From Cellulosimicrobium sp. ES-005 (GTDB lineage Bacteria > Actinomycetota > Actinomycetes > Actinomycetales > Cellulomonadaceae): a stretch of 64,000 bases of DNA. The notes under the pieces were generated by a model. The model was given only the letters and a program-made list of their open reading frames with translations, was not told where the DNA came from and searched no databases. Where the stretch lies: NCBI RefSeq assembly GCF_040448685.1, contig NZ_CP159290.1, forward strand, positions 3,038,001 to 3,102,000. Reading direction: 5' to 3'. The translations under genes were made by a program, and so were the position numbers. Position 1 is the first letter of the stretch. The number at the start of each line of letters is the position of its first letter. Positions 43,587 through 52,336 of this stretch are shown here, one piece after another.

Positions 43587-45383
43587 CTACCTCGCGGCGG
43601 CCGAACCGGCGTCGGGGCCCGCGCCGTCGGCGCCCGACGCCCCGGCGCTCTCGGCGGCGATGGCGGCGTCGACGTCGGTGTAGACCCGCGGCCGCTCGGC
43701 ACGCTCGACGGCGGCGCGCAGCTCGTCGCGGACCTGCCCGACGTTGCGCGCGAGGACGAGCGTCGCCCCGTGGCGGTCGAGGTCGGTCCGCAGCGTGGCG
43801 AGCATCTCGGCGGCGTCCACGTCGATGAACGGGACGGTCTCCGTGTCCAGGACGACGAGCCGCGGGGAGGTCGCGGCGGCGAGGTCGCGGACGTGGTTGC
43901 GGACGGCGTCGGCGTTGGCGAAGAACAGCCCCGACTCGGGCCGGACCACCAGCACGCCGGGGACGGACGTGCCGCCGTCCTTCTGGAGCACCGCGCGCCG
44001 GTCGGCGTCCACCCACACCCCGTGCGCCGAGCGCACGAGGACCGCGACGTGCGGGCGCGACGCGCGCGCGAGGAGCAGGAGCAGCGACAGCACGACGCCG
44101 ATGACGAGGCCGGGCAGGGTGTCGAAGACGAGCACGCCGGCCGTGGCCGCGGCGGCGGCGTAGAAGTCGTCGCGTGCCGCGTTGCCGTACAGACGCCGCA
44201 TGGTCGGGGTGCGCAGGCCGTAGAGGCGGCGCAGCGCGCGGACGTCGACGAGCTCGATCACCGCCGCGATGACGACCGCGGCGAGCGTCGCCTCCGGCAG
44301 CGACTCGAAGACGGGTGTGAGGAAGAGGAGCGTGAGGACGACGAGGACCGCGGCGGTGAGCCCCGAGACCTGGCTCTTGGCACCCGCCCCGCCGTTGACC
44401 GCCGTCTTGGACAGGCTGCCGTTGACGACCATCCCCGACGCGAGGCCCGACCCGAGGTTGGCCGCGCCCATGCCGATCAGCTCGCGGTTGGCGTCGATGT
44501 CGTAGCCCTCGCGCGCGGCGTACGTCTTCGCGGCGCCGAGCGCCTCGGCGAAGCCCACGAGCATGACCCCGGCGCACGGCCCGATCAGCGCGGTGTAGTC
44601 GGACCAGTCCATGTCCGGGAAACCGAGCGCGGGGAGCCCGGCGTCGATCGGGCCGACGATCTCCACGCCGTCGTCGTCGAGCGAGAACGCGAGGATCGCG
44701 ACGATCCCGATGAGGACCGCGACGAGCGAGCCGGGGACCCGGGGCGCCCATCGCTTGATCGCGAGGAGCGCGGCGAGCGTCCCCAGCCCCAGCACCACGG
44801 TCGGGCCGTTCGCGGTGCCGAGCTCGGTGAGGATCGTCCACGCCTTCTCGAAGAAGTTGCCCTCCCCCTTCTCGACCCCGAGCAGGGCCGGGACCTGGCC
44901 GATGATGATGACCAGCGCCATGCCGACGATGAACCCCTTGAGCACGGGCTCGGAGATGAACGACGCGACGAACCCGAGCCGGGCGATCCCCGCGACGAGG
45001 CACAGCAGGCCGGTGACGAGCGCGACCCCCGTCGTCAGCGCGGCGTAGAACGCGGCGTCGCCCGGCGCGAACACCGCCACGACCCCGGCCGAGAGCGCGG
45101 CCGTCGCGGACATGGGCCCGACGACGAGGTGCCGTGAGCTGCCGAACGCCGCGTAGAGGATCAGCGACGGCGCGGCCGCGTAGAGGCCGACCACGGGCGA
45201 GACGCCCGCGATCGTCGCGTAGGCGAGGGACTCCGGGACGAGGACCGCCCAGACCGTGAGCCCGGCGACGAGGTCGCCCTGGAGCCACGCCTTCTGGTAG
45301 CCGCGCAGCGAGCCGAAGAGGAGCGGGGTCCGTGCCCGCGCCCGTCCCCCCGTCGGCACCGAGGGTGCCTGCGAACCCGTCAT
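43587..45383 (-). CDS. SulP family anion permease with STAS domain, copy 1
   Basis: The 598-residue protein has a SulP transmembrane domain (residues about 25-450, starting with LRGYQKAWLQGDLVAGLTVW and the motif VPESLAYATIAGVSPVVGLYA) and a C-terminal STAS domain (about 465-575; VPFIDVDAAEMLATL). SulP proteins transport sulfate, bicarbonate or other anions. GSLSKTAVNGGAGAKSQ matches the conserved S-x-x-x-x-N-x-x-x-G-x-x-S substrate region. The ATG at 45383 follows GGAGGAC. It is divergent from a DUF1269 gene. Confidence 0.93.
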   Translation of the reverse strand: MTGSQAPSVPTGGRARARTPLLFGSLRGYQKAWLQGDLVAGLTVWAVLVPESLAYATIAGVSPVVGLYAAAPSLILYAAFGSSRHLVVGPMSATAALSAGVVAVFAPGDAAFYAALTTGVALVTGLLCLVAGIARLGFVASFISEPVLKGFIVGMALVIIIGQVPALLGVEKGEGNFFEKAWTILTELGTANGPTVVLGLGTLAALLAIKRWAPRVPGSLVAVLIGIVAILAFSLDDDGVEIVGPIDAGLPALGFPDMDWSDYTALIGPCAGVMLVGFAEALGAAKTYAAREGYDIDANRELIGMGAANLGSGLASGMVVNGSLSKTAVNGGAGAKSQVSGLTAAVLVVLTLLFLTPVFESLPEATLAAVVIAAVIELVDVRALRRLYGLRTPTMRRLYGNAARDDFYAAAAATAGVLVFDTLPGLVIGVVLSLLLLLARASRPHVAVLVRSAHGVWVDADRRAVLQKDGGTSVPGVLVVRPESGLFFANADAVRNHVRDLAAATSPRLVVLDTETVPFIDVDAAEMLATLRTDLDRHGATLVLARNVGQVRDELRAAVERAERPRVYTDVDAAIAAESAGASGADGAGPDAGSAAAR

Positions 45384-45569
45384 CGACCGTCCTCCGTCCG
45401 TCCGGCGTGCTCCGCGAACGATCATCCCGGGATCGGGACGAACCGCCACCGGGAGCCGGGGGCGTCCGCGCTCCGCGCGCGGAACCCGAGCCCCGGGGAT
45501 ACGTTCGACGCGTCCCGGGGCGCAGCGCCGCGCTCCCGTCGTCGGTACGAACGGAACGAGAGGTCTGAC

Positions 45570-46067
45570 GTGGCAACGCTCACCGTGTGGAAGTTCGACA
45601 CCCCCGAGGGCGCGCAGCGCGCCGAGGACGCGCTGCTCGCGCTCCAGAAGCAGGAGCTCATCCAGGTCCAGGACGCGGCGATCGTGTCCTGGGAGGAGGG
45701 CAAGAAGAAGCCGAAGACGCGGCAGGGCAACAGCACGACGGCGGTCGGGGCGCTCGGCGGCACGTTCTGGGGCCTGCTGTTCGGCCTCCTCTTCTTCGTC
45801 CCGCTGCTCGGGGCCGCGATCGGCGCGGCCTCCGGCGCGATCGCCGGCGCGCTGACCGACGTGGGTATCGACGACGACTTCATCGACTCGGTGCGCAGCA
45901 AGGTCACGCCGGGCACGTCGGCCCTGTTCGTGCTCACGTCGGGCGCCGTGATCGACCGCGTGCACGACGCGCTCCAGGCCGAGGGCGTGCACGGCGAGCT
46001 CATCCAGACGAACCTCTCCGCGGACGAGGAGGCCAAGCTCCGCGCGGCCTTCGACGAGAACGCCTGA
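45570..46067 (+). CDS. DUF1269 family membrane protein, copy 1
   Basis: The 165-residue protein begins with the family pattern ATLTVWKFDTPEGAQRAEDAL. It has a central glycine-zipper-like hydrophobic hairpin (WGLLFGLLFFVPLLGAAIG and the following AASGAIAGAL, about residues 68-95) and a C-terminal ferredoxin-like half with GTSALFVLTSGAV. The family is uncharacterised but often stress-linked in actinobacteria. A paralogue lies at 55597-56079. The GTG start follows GAGAGG. It is divergent from SulP copy 1. Confidence 0.85.
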   Translation: MATLTVWKFDTPEGAQRAEDALLALQKQELIQVQDAAIVSWEEGKKKPKTRQGNSTTAVGALGGTFWGLLFGLLFFVPLLGAAIGAASGAIAGALTDVGIDDDFIDSVRSKVTPGTSALFVLTSGAVIDRVHDALQAEGVHGELIQTNLSADEEAKLRAAFDENA

Positions 46068-46078
46068 GCGGTCCTCCC

Positions 46079-46126
46079 GGGTGAGGTGCCCGACGGCGGT
46101 GCGCGCCGCCGTCGGGCACCTCACCC
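46079..46126 (+). terminator. Very strong hairpin terminator
   Basis: A perfect 21-bp stem (left arm 46079-46099, right arm 46106-46126, six-base loop TGCGCG) lies just after the DUF1269 stop codon. It is the longest perfect stem I see in the window. Confidence 0.85.
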
Positions 46127-46209
46127 GCCCGTACGCCTCGGCACCCGTGCCGTAGCCCGCGCAGACCCCGCCGTCCCGACCCGGGACCGGACCACGAAGG
46201 AGGCCGCCC

Positions 46210-46881
46210 ATGGGCGCGGCGATCGGTCAGTCCCTCCCCGTCGCGGTGGGCGTGCTCATCAGCCCGCTGCCGATCGTCGCGGTCGTGCTCATGCTCGTGA
46301 GCGGCCGGGCGAAGGCGAACGCGTTCGCGTTCCTCGTCGGGTGGTTCGTCGCGGTCGGCGCGGTGACGCTGCTCGTCGCGACGCTCGCCGGGGCCGCCAC
46401 GCCGGACGACGACGGCCCGCCGCTGTGGGCCGCGATCCTCAAGATCGTCCTGGGCGTCCTGCTGCTCCTCCTCGCGGTGAAGCAGTGGCGCGGACGTCCG
46501 CGCGCCGGGGTCGAGCCGCCGGCCCCTCGGTGGATGGCGGCGATCGACGCGTTCACGCCCGTGAAGGCCGCCGGCCTCGCGATCCTGCTGGGCGCGGTCA
46601 ACCCCAAGAACCTGCTGCTCGTCGTCTCCGGCGGCGCAGCCATCGCGTCGGCCGCACCCGACGACACGAACGCGCAGGTCGTCGCCGCGGTCGTGTTCGC
46701 CCTCGTCGCGAGCGTCGGCGTCGCGACGCCGGTCTTCATCTACCTGTTCATGGGCTCCCGGGCCGCGTCGATGCTCGACGAGCTCAAGGCCTGGATGATC
46801 CACAACAACGCGGTCATCATGGCCGTCCTCCTGCTCGTCCTGGGCGCCAAGATGCTCGGCGACGGCATCGCGGCGCTCTGA
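46210..46881 (+). CDS. GAP family (SfLAP/LysE-like) membrane protein
   Basis: The 223-residue protein has six hydrophobic helices and begins GAAIGQSLPVAVGVLISPLPIVAVVLMLVS-like, the hallmark of the GAP/sulfolipid-addressing family. It also has LGAVNPKNLLLVVSGG in the middle. Mycobacterial Gap and Sap proteins help export peptidolipids or sulfolipids; here the substrate is unknown. The ATG follows AAGGAGGCC. It is 57 bases upstream of the arylsulfatase gene on the same strand and may be co-transcribed. Confidence 0.87.
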   Translation: MGAAIGQSLPVAVGVLISPLPIVAVVLMLVSGRAKANAFAFLVGWFVAVGAVTLLVATLAGAATPDDDGPPLWAAILKIVLGVLLLLLAVKQWRGRPRAGVEPPAPRWMAAIDAFTPVKAAGLAILLGAVNPKNLLLVVSGGAAIASAAPDDTNAQVVAAVVFALVASVGVATPVFIYLFMGSRAASMLDELKAWMIHNNAVIMAVLLLVLGAKMLGDGIAAL

Positions 46882-46938
46882 GAGTCCCCGACCAGCACGC
46901 ACCCGGTGCCTGGCGCCGGCTTCCCGAGGAGAGTGAGC

Positions 46939-49281
46939 ATGGCCAAGCAGTTCCAGGGAAAGATCGAGCTCGACGTCCGCGACTCCGTGGCGGACTGGGA
47001 CGCGTTCCTGCCGGACAAGGCGCCCGCGGGCGCGCCGAACGTGCTCGTGGTCCTGTACGACGACACGGGCATGGCGTCGTGGTCGCCGTACGGCGGCAGG
47101 ATCAACATGCCGACCATGGACCGGCTCGCGCAGAACGGGCTGACGTACTCGCAGTGGCACACCACCGCGCTGTGCTCCCCGACCCGGTCGACGTTCCTCA
47201 CCGGGCGCAACCACCACCTCAACGGCTTCGCGACGATCTCGGAGTCGTCGACGGGGTTCCCCGGGTACAACTCCCACATCCCCGACTCGAACGCGACCAT
47301 GGCGACGGTCCTGCGCGACGCCGGGTGGGCGACCTTCTGGGTCGGGAAGAACCACAACGTGCCGATCGACGAGTGGACCGCCGGGGCCTCGAAGAAGCAC
47401 TGGCCTCTCGCGCAGGGCTACGACCGCTTCTACGGCTTCATCGGCGGCGAGACCAACAACTGGTACCCGTCGCTCGCGGAGGACAACCACTACATCGACC
47501 AGCCCTACCTGCCCGAGGACGGCTACCACCTCTCGCGCGACCTGGCCGACCAGGCGCTGCGGATGATCCGGGACGTCAAGCAGACCGAGCCCGACAAGCC
47601 CTGGTACCTCTGGTTCTGCCCTGGTGCGAACCACGCGCCGCACCACGCGCCGCAGGAGTACATCGACCGGTACAAGGGGAAGTTCGACGACGGCTACGAG
47701 GCCTACCGCGAGTGGGTGCTCGCGCGCATGATCGAGCGCGGCATCCTCCCCGAGGGCACCGAGCTGCCCCCGCTCAACCCCATGCCCGACGGCACGTTCT
47801 CCGAGACGGACCGCGTGCGGCCCTGGGACGAGCTGAGCGACGACGAGAAGCACATGTTCAGCCGCATGGCGGAGGTGTTCGCGGGCTTCAGCGAGTACAC
47901 CGACGCGCAGGTCGGGCGGATCGTCGACTACCTCGAGGAGTCGGGACAGCTCGAGAACACGCTCATCATCTACTGCGCCGACAACGGCGCGTCCGGCGAG
48001 GGCAGCCCGAACGGGTCCGTCAACGAGGGCAAGATCTTCGGCGGCTACCCGGACGACGAGGCGGAGAACCTGCGGCTCGTGGACAAGCTCGGCAGCCCGG
48101 ACACGTACAACCACTACCCGACGGGCTGGGCGGCCGCGTTCTCGACCCCGTACAAGATGTTCAAGCGCTACACCTACCAGGGTGGCGTCGCCGACCCGCT
48201 CGTCATCCACTGGCCCGCCGGCATCGCGGCTCGCGGCGAGGTCCGCCACCAGTACCACCACTCGACCGACATCGTGCCGACGATCCTCGAGGCCTGTGGC
48301 GTCACGTTCCCGGACACGTACAACGGCGTGGAGCAGACCCCGCTGTCCGGGGTGTCCATGGTGCCGTCGTTCGACGCCGCGCCCGACGCGCCGACGAACA
48401 AGGAGACGCAGTACTACGAGATGTTCGGGCAGCGCGGCCTCTGGCACCGTGGGTGGAAGGCCGTCACCGTGCACGGACCGGTGAGCGGCAAGGGCCACTT
48501 CGACGAGGACGTGTGGGAGCTGTACCACACCGAGGTCGACCGGTCCGAGGCGCACGACCTGGCCGCCGAGCACCCCGAGAAGCTCGAGGAGCTCAAGGCG
48601 CTGTGGATGGAGGAGGCGAAGAAGAACGCCGTCCTCCCGCTCAACGACCTCCAGATCATCGGCAACCCGAAGGACTTCGAGACGTTCGTCGGCATGGAGT
48701 TCCACCAGCCCGCGCCGCCGTCGGGGCGGTTCGTGTACTACCCGGGGACGAGCGAGGTGCCCGAGCGCTCCGCGGCGAACACGCACGGCGTCTCCTACAA
48801 GATCGCCGCCGAGGTCGAGCTCACGCCGGAGAGCCAGGGCGTGATCTTCGCCCACGGCTCGCGGTTCGGCGGGCACGCGCTCGTCGTGAAGGACGGGCAG
48901 GTGCACTACGTCTACAACTTCCTCGGCATCCCGCCCGAGGACCGGATCTCCGCGCCGGTCCCGACGAGCGGCCGGCACATCATCGGCGTCGAGTTCACCA
49001 AGGAGGGCATGGGCAAGTACCGCGAGGGCGAGGGCCCGCTGAAGCTCTTCATCGACGACCAGCAGGTCGGCGAGCAGCGGATCCGCACCGTCCTCGGGCA
49101 CTTCTCGCTCTGCGGCGAAGGGCTGACGATCGGCCGCGACAGCGCGGACCCGGTCTCGTCGTTGTACGGGTACGGGTTCGACTTCACGGGCGGCGAGATC
49201 GCCCAGGTCGTGTTCGACGTCGCGGACGACGCGTACCTCGACCTCGAGGCGCACCTGGCCGCGGCGATGGCGCGCGACTGA
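46939..49281 (+). CDS. Type I arylsulfatase (AtsA-like)
   Basis: The 780-residue enzyme has the sulfatase signature CSPTRSTFLTGR at residues 79-90; Cys 79 would be oxidised to formylglycine by a separate enzyme. Metal-binding Asp residues lie in VVLYDDTG (41-42), with a further site in YCADNGASGEG. Length and architecture match mycobacterial AtsA, including a C-terminal beta-sandwich after about residue 600. It hydrolyses aryl sulfate esters. No signal peptide is present, so it is predicted cytoplasmic. The ATG follows GAGGAGAG. It leads an operon with the HAD phosphatase and SulP copy 2. Confidence 0.94.
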   Translation: MAKQFQGKIELDVRDSVADWDAFLPDKAPAGAPNVLVVLYDDTGMASWSPYGGRINMPTMDRLAQNGLTYSQWHTTALCSPTRSTFLTGRNHHLNGFATISESSTGFPGYNSHIPDSNATMATVLRDAGWATFWVGKNHNVPIDEWTAGASKKHWPLAQGYDRFYGFIGGETNNWYPSLAEDNHYIDQPYLPEDGYHLSRDLADQALRMIRDVKQTEPDKPWYLWFCPGANHAPHHAPQEYIDRYKGKFDDGYEAYREWVLARMIERGILPEGTELPPLNPMPDGTFSETDRVRPWDELSDDEKHMFSRMAEVFAGFSEYTDAQVGRIVDYLEESGQLENTLIIYCADNGASGEGSPNGSVNEGKIFGGYPDDEAENLRLVDKLGSPDTYNHYPTGWAAAFSTPYKMFKRYTYQGGVADPLVIHWPAGIAARGEVRHQYHHSTDIVPTILEACGVTFPDTYNGVEQTPLSGVSMVPSFDAAPDAPTNKETQYYEMFGQRGLWHRGWKAVTVHGPVSGKGHFDEDVWELYHTEVDRSEAHDLAAEHPEKLEELKALWMEEAKKNAVLPLNDLQIIGNPKDFETFVGMEFHQPAPPSGRFVYYPGTSEVPERSAANTHGVSYKIAAEVELTPESQGVIFAHGSRFGGHALVVKDGQVHYVYNFLGIPPEDRISAPVPTSGRHIIGVEFTKEGMGKYREGEGPLKLFIDDQQVGEQRIRTVLGHFSLCGEGLTIGRDSADPVSSLYGYGFDFTGGEIAQVVFDVADDAYLDLEAHLAAAMARD

Positions 49282-49289
49282 CCGTCGCG

Positions 49290-50222
49290 ATGACCCGACC
49301 CCTGCCGTCCTGGGCCGACGGCCCCGCCCGCGACGCGGTCCTCGCGTTCGTCGAGGCGGTGGCCGTCGGCCCGGACGCGCTGCGCCCGGAGGAGCGGGTC
49401 GCCGTCTTCGACAACGACGGCACGCTCTGGACGGAGAAGCCCATGCCCACGCAGCTCCACTTCATCGTGGAGCAGTGGAAGGCGGCGGCGGAGGCCGACC
49501 CGACGCTCGCCGACCGCCAGCCGTACCGCGCGGCCGTCAGCGGGGACCTGGCGTGGCTCGGCGCGGCCGTGGACAAGCACTACGCGGGGGACGACACCGA
49601 CCTGAAGGTCATGGTCGGCGCGATCCTCGCGTCCACGGCGCACGAGAGCGTGGAGGACTACCACGCGGCCGTCGCGTCGTTCTACGCCCGCGCGAAGCAC
49701 CTCACGCTCGGTCGCCCCTACGCCGACGCCGTCTACCAGCCGATGGTGGAGCTGCTGCGGCATCTCGAGGCGCACGGGTTCGCGTGCTACGTCGTCTCGG
49801 GCGGCGACCGCGACTTCATGCGGCCCATGACGCTCGACTACTACGGCATCCCGCCGGAGCGCGTTGTGGGGTCGGCGCTCGGTCTCACGTACGACTCGGG
49901 CACGAACCAGGTGCGCTACGGCACCGCGTTCGACTACCTCGACGACGGCCCCCTCAAGCCGGTCCGCATCTGGTCGCGCGTCGGCCGCCGCCCCGTCCTG
50001 GCCGCCGGGAACTCGAACGGCGACGTGGACATGCTCCGGTTCGTCCAGGGCAACCCGCGCAGCCTCAGCCTCCTCGTGCACCACGACGACGACACCGGTC
50101 GGGGCGACGTGCCGTACGACGCCGGCGCCGAGCAGGCGCTGTCCGCCGCGGCCGACCACGGCTTCACGGTCGTGAGCGTCCGGGACGACTGGACCCGCGT
50201 CTTCCCGACCGAGGACGCGTGA
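49290..50222 (+). CDS. HAD superfamily phosphatase (SerB-like subfamily)
   Basis: The 310-residue protein has HAD motif I, VFDNDGTLWTEKP (nucleophile Asp 41, acid Asp 43), motif II in CYVVSGGDRDFM, and motif IV GNSNGDVDML. It belongs to the phosphoserine-phosphatase-like group commonly found next to arylsulfatase genes. The start is eight bases after the arylsulfatase stop, with no clear ribosome binding site, so translation is probably coupled. Substrate unknown. Confidence 0.88.
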   Translation: MTRPLPSWADGPARDAVLAFVEAVAVGPDALRPEERVAVFDNDGTLWTEKPMPTQLHFIVEQWKAAAEADPTLADRQPYRAAVSGDLAWLGAAVDKHYAGDDTDLKVMVGAILASTAHESVEDYHAAVASFYARAKHLTLGRPYADAVYQPMVELLRHLEAHGFACYVVSGGDRDFMRPMTLDYYGIPPERVVGSALGLTYDSGTNQVRYGTAFDYLDDGPLKPVRIWSRVGRRPVLAAGNSNGDVDMLRFVQGNPRSLSLLVHHDDDTGRGDVPYDAGAEQALSAAADHGFTVVSVRDDWTRVFPTEDA

Positions 50223-51919
50223 GCGACGGCGCCCCGGCGCGCGACCGGGCGAGCCAGGGGCCGACCCTGCTGCCCACGCTGCGCGGGTACCGGCGCGCGT
50301 GGGCGCGCCGTGACGCCGTCGCGGGGCTGTCGGCGGGAGCCGTCGTCGTGCCGCAGGCCATGGCGTACGCGACGATCGCCGGCCTGCCCGTGGAGTTCGG
50401 CCTGTACACGTGCATGGTCCCGACGGTCGTGTACGCGCTGCTCGGCGGGTCGCGCGCCCTGAGCATGAGCACGACGTCGACCATCGCCACCCTGTCCGCG
50501 TCCACGCTGCTCGCGGCCGGGGTCGCGGCGGGCAGCGACGACCCCGCGCGCGCGGTCTGCACGCTCGCCCTGCTCGTGGGGGCGCTCCTCGTCCTCGCGC
50601 GCGTGCTGCGCCTCGGTTCCCTCGTCGAGAACATCTCGCGGGCCGTCCTCGTCGGGATCAAGGCCGGCGTCGGGGCGACGGTGGCCGTCGGCCAGCTCCC
50701 GAAGCTGCTGGGCGTGCCCGCCGACCCCGACGCGACGGGGTTCTTCGGGGTCCTGACGTCCGCGCTCTCCCAGGTCGGCGACGCCAACCTGCCGACCGTC
50801 CTGCTCGCCCTCGGCAGCATCGCGGTGCTCGTCGTGCTCGGGCGGGTCGCGCCGCGGGTCCCCGCGCCGCTCGTCGTCGTCGCGGCGGGGATCCTGCTCG
50901 TCGCGGTCGCCGGGATCGACCGGTCCGGGGTCGCCGTCATCGACCCCGTGCCGTCGGGCCTGCCGCTGCCCGTCCTGCCGGACCTGTCGCTCGTGGGCGC
51001 GATGCTCCCCGGGGCGGCGGCCATCGCCGTCATGGCGTTCCTCGAGACCGTGTCCGTGGGTCGCGGCGTCCGTCGCCCGGACGAGCCCCAGATCGACCCC
51101 GACACGGAGCTCCTCGCGAACGGCCTCGCCGCCGTGGCCGGCGCGTTCTTCCGCGCGATGCCGCCCGCGGGCGGGTTCTCCCAGACCGCGGTGAGCCTGC
51201 GCGCCGGGGCGCGCACGCAGGCGTCGGGCCTCGTGACGGCGGCGCTCGCGGTGCTGGTCGCGCTCTTCCTCGCGCCCGTCCTCGACGACCTGCCGCAGGC
51301 GACGCTCGGCGCGATGGTCGTGGTGGCGACGGTGAGCCTCATCCAGGTGGGCGAGTTCGTCGAGCTGTGGCGCATCAACCGGGTCGAGCTCGCGTGCGCG
51401 GTGGTGACGGCCGCGATCGGGCTCGTGGCGGGCCTGCTGCCCGCGGTGGGGGTCGGGGTCGTGATGACGCTGGTCCTGGTGCTCCGCGAGGCGGACCAGC
51501 CACGCGCCGTCGAGCTGGCGCGCTCGCCCGACGGCGGGTGGACGTACGCGGACCGGGCCGGGGCGGTGCGGGCGCCGGGCGCGCTGGTCCTGCACCTCGA
51601 GGGCGGCCTGTACACCGCGAACACGCGCGCCACGGTCGAGGCCGTCCTCGCCCGGGCGCGGTCCGAGGACCCGACCCCGCGCGTCGTGGCGCTGGAGATG
51701 GAGTCGCAGCGGCTCGTGACGTCGACCGTGCTCGACGGCCTCGCGGACCTGGACCGCCAGCTCGCGGGCATGGGCGCGGCGCTGTACCTGGTCCGGGTCC
51801 CGGCCGCGGCGCGCGAGGGGGCGGGCGCGTCGGGCTGGTTCCGCGGGCTGGTGGACGACGGGCGCGTCGTCCCCAGCGTCGACGCCGCCCTGACCCACGC
51901 CGGGGTGCCGGTCCCCTGA
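50219..51919 (+). CDS. SulP family anion permease with STAS-like tail, copy 2
   Basis: The 566-residue protein opens with LRGYRRAWARRDAVAGLSAG and VPQAMAYATIAGLPVEFGLY, the SulP signature, and has about eleven membrane helices (residues 30-420) with FSQTAVSLRAGARTQ in the substrate region. The STAS-like tail (about 440-560) has drifted from the consensus. Its GTG start overlaps the HAD stop codon (GTGA). Being in one operon with an arylsulfatase supports sulfate as a substrate, in contrast to copy 1, which stands alone. Confidence 0.92.
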   Translation: MSDGAPARDRASQGPTLLPTLRGYRRAWARRDAVAGLSAGAVVVPQAMAYATIAGLPVEFGLYTCMVPTVVYALLGGSRALSMSTTSTIATLSASTLLAAGVAAGSDDPARAVCTLALLVGALLVLARVLRLGSLVENISRAVLVGIKAGVGATVAVGQLPKLLGVPADPDATGFFGVLTSALSQVGDANLPTVLLALGSIAVLVVLGRVAPRVPAPLVVVAAGILLVAVAGIDRSGVAVIDPVPSGLPLPVLPDLSLVGAMLPGAAAIAVMAFLETVSVGRGVRRPDEPQIDPDTELLANGLAAVAGAFFRAMPPAGGFSQTAVSLRAGARTQASGLVTAALAVLVALFLAPVLDDLPQATLGAMVVVATVSLIQVGEFVELWRINRVELACAVVTAAIGLVAGLLPAVGVGVVMTLVLVLREADQPRAVELARSPDGGWTYADRAGAVRAPGALVLHLEGGLYTANTRATVEAVLARARSEDPTPRVVALEMESQRLVTSTVLDGLADLDRQLAGMGAALYLVRVPAAAREGAGASGWFRGLVDDGRVVPSVDAALTHAGVPVP

Positions 51920-51960
51920 CCCGGGTCCCGCGAGCCGAGCGGACGATGTCGAGACCCTAC

Positions 51961-51979
51961 TACCTTGCGACGCAAGGTA
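51961..51979. promoter_or_regulatory. PadR operator palindrome
   Basis: TACCTTGC-GAC-GCAAGGTA is a perfect 8-bp inverted repeat, placed 6 bases upstream of the TAGCGT -10 element of the PadR gene, over its -35 region. The position fits autorepression. Confidence 0.75.
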
Positions 51980-51984
51980 TCTGG

Positions 51985-51990
51985 TAGCGT
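51985..51990 (+). promoter_or_regulatory. -10 element of a leaderless promoter (PadR gene)
   Basis: TAGCGT ends seven bases before the ATG at 51998; there is no ribosome binding site. Confidence 0.55.
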
Positions 51991-51997
51991 GCAACGC

Positions 51998-52336
51998 ATG
52001 GTACCGACGCCCGACATGGTCCTCACCCAGCTCCGCAAGGGCGTGGTGGAGTACTGCGTCCTGGCGTGCCTGCGCGAGGCGCCGGCGTACGGTCTCGAGC
52101 TCGTCGAACGGCTCGGGGCGCGGGGAGTGCTGCTGACGAGCGACGGCACGCTCTACCCGCTCCTGTCGCGCATGCGCCAGCAGGGCTGGGTCACGACCGA
52201 GCTGGCCGCCTCGCCGCTGGGGCCACCACGGCGGTACTACGAGCTCACACCAGAGGGAAGTGCCGCGCTCGGGGTCTTCGCCGACACCTGGGCCCGCTTC
52301 TCCGCCGACGTCGACGCCACCCTGGAGGCACGATGA
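51998..52336 (+). CDS. PadR family transcriptional regulator
   Basis: The 112-residue protein has the PadR winged helix (GVVEYCVLACLREAPAYGLELVERL, SDGTLYPLLSRMRQQGWV, RRYYELTPEG) and lacks the long C-terminal helices of the larger subfamily. It probably represses its own operon through the adjacent palindrome. The start at 51998 is set by the leaderless-type TAGCGT; an in-frame start further upstream would run through the operator. Its stop overlaps the next start (ATGA). Confidence 0.92.
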   Translation: MVPTPDMVLTQLRKGVVEYCVLACLREAPAYGLELVERLGARGVLLTSDGTLYPLLSRMRQQGWVTTELAASPLGPPRRYYELTPEGSAALGVFADTWARFSADVDATLEAR

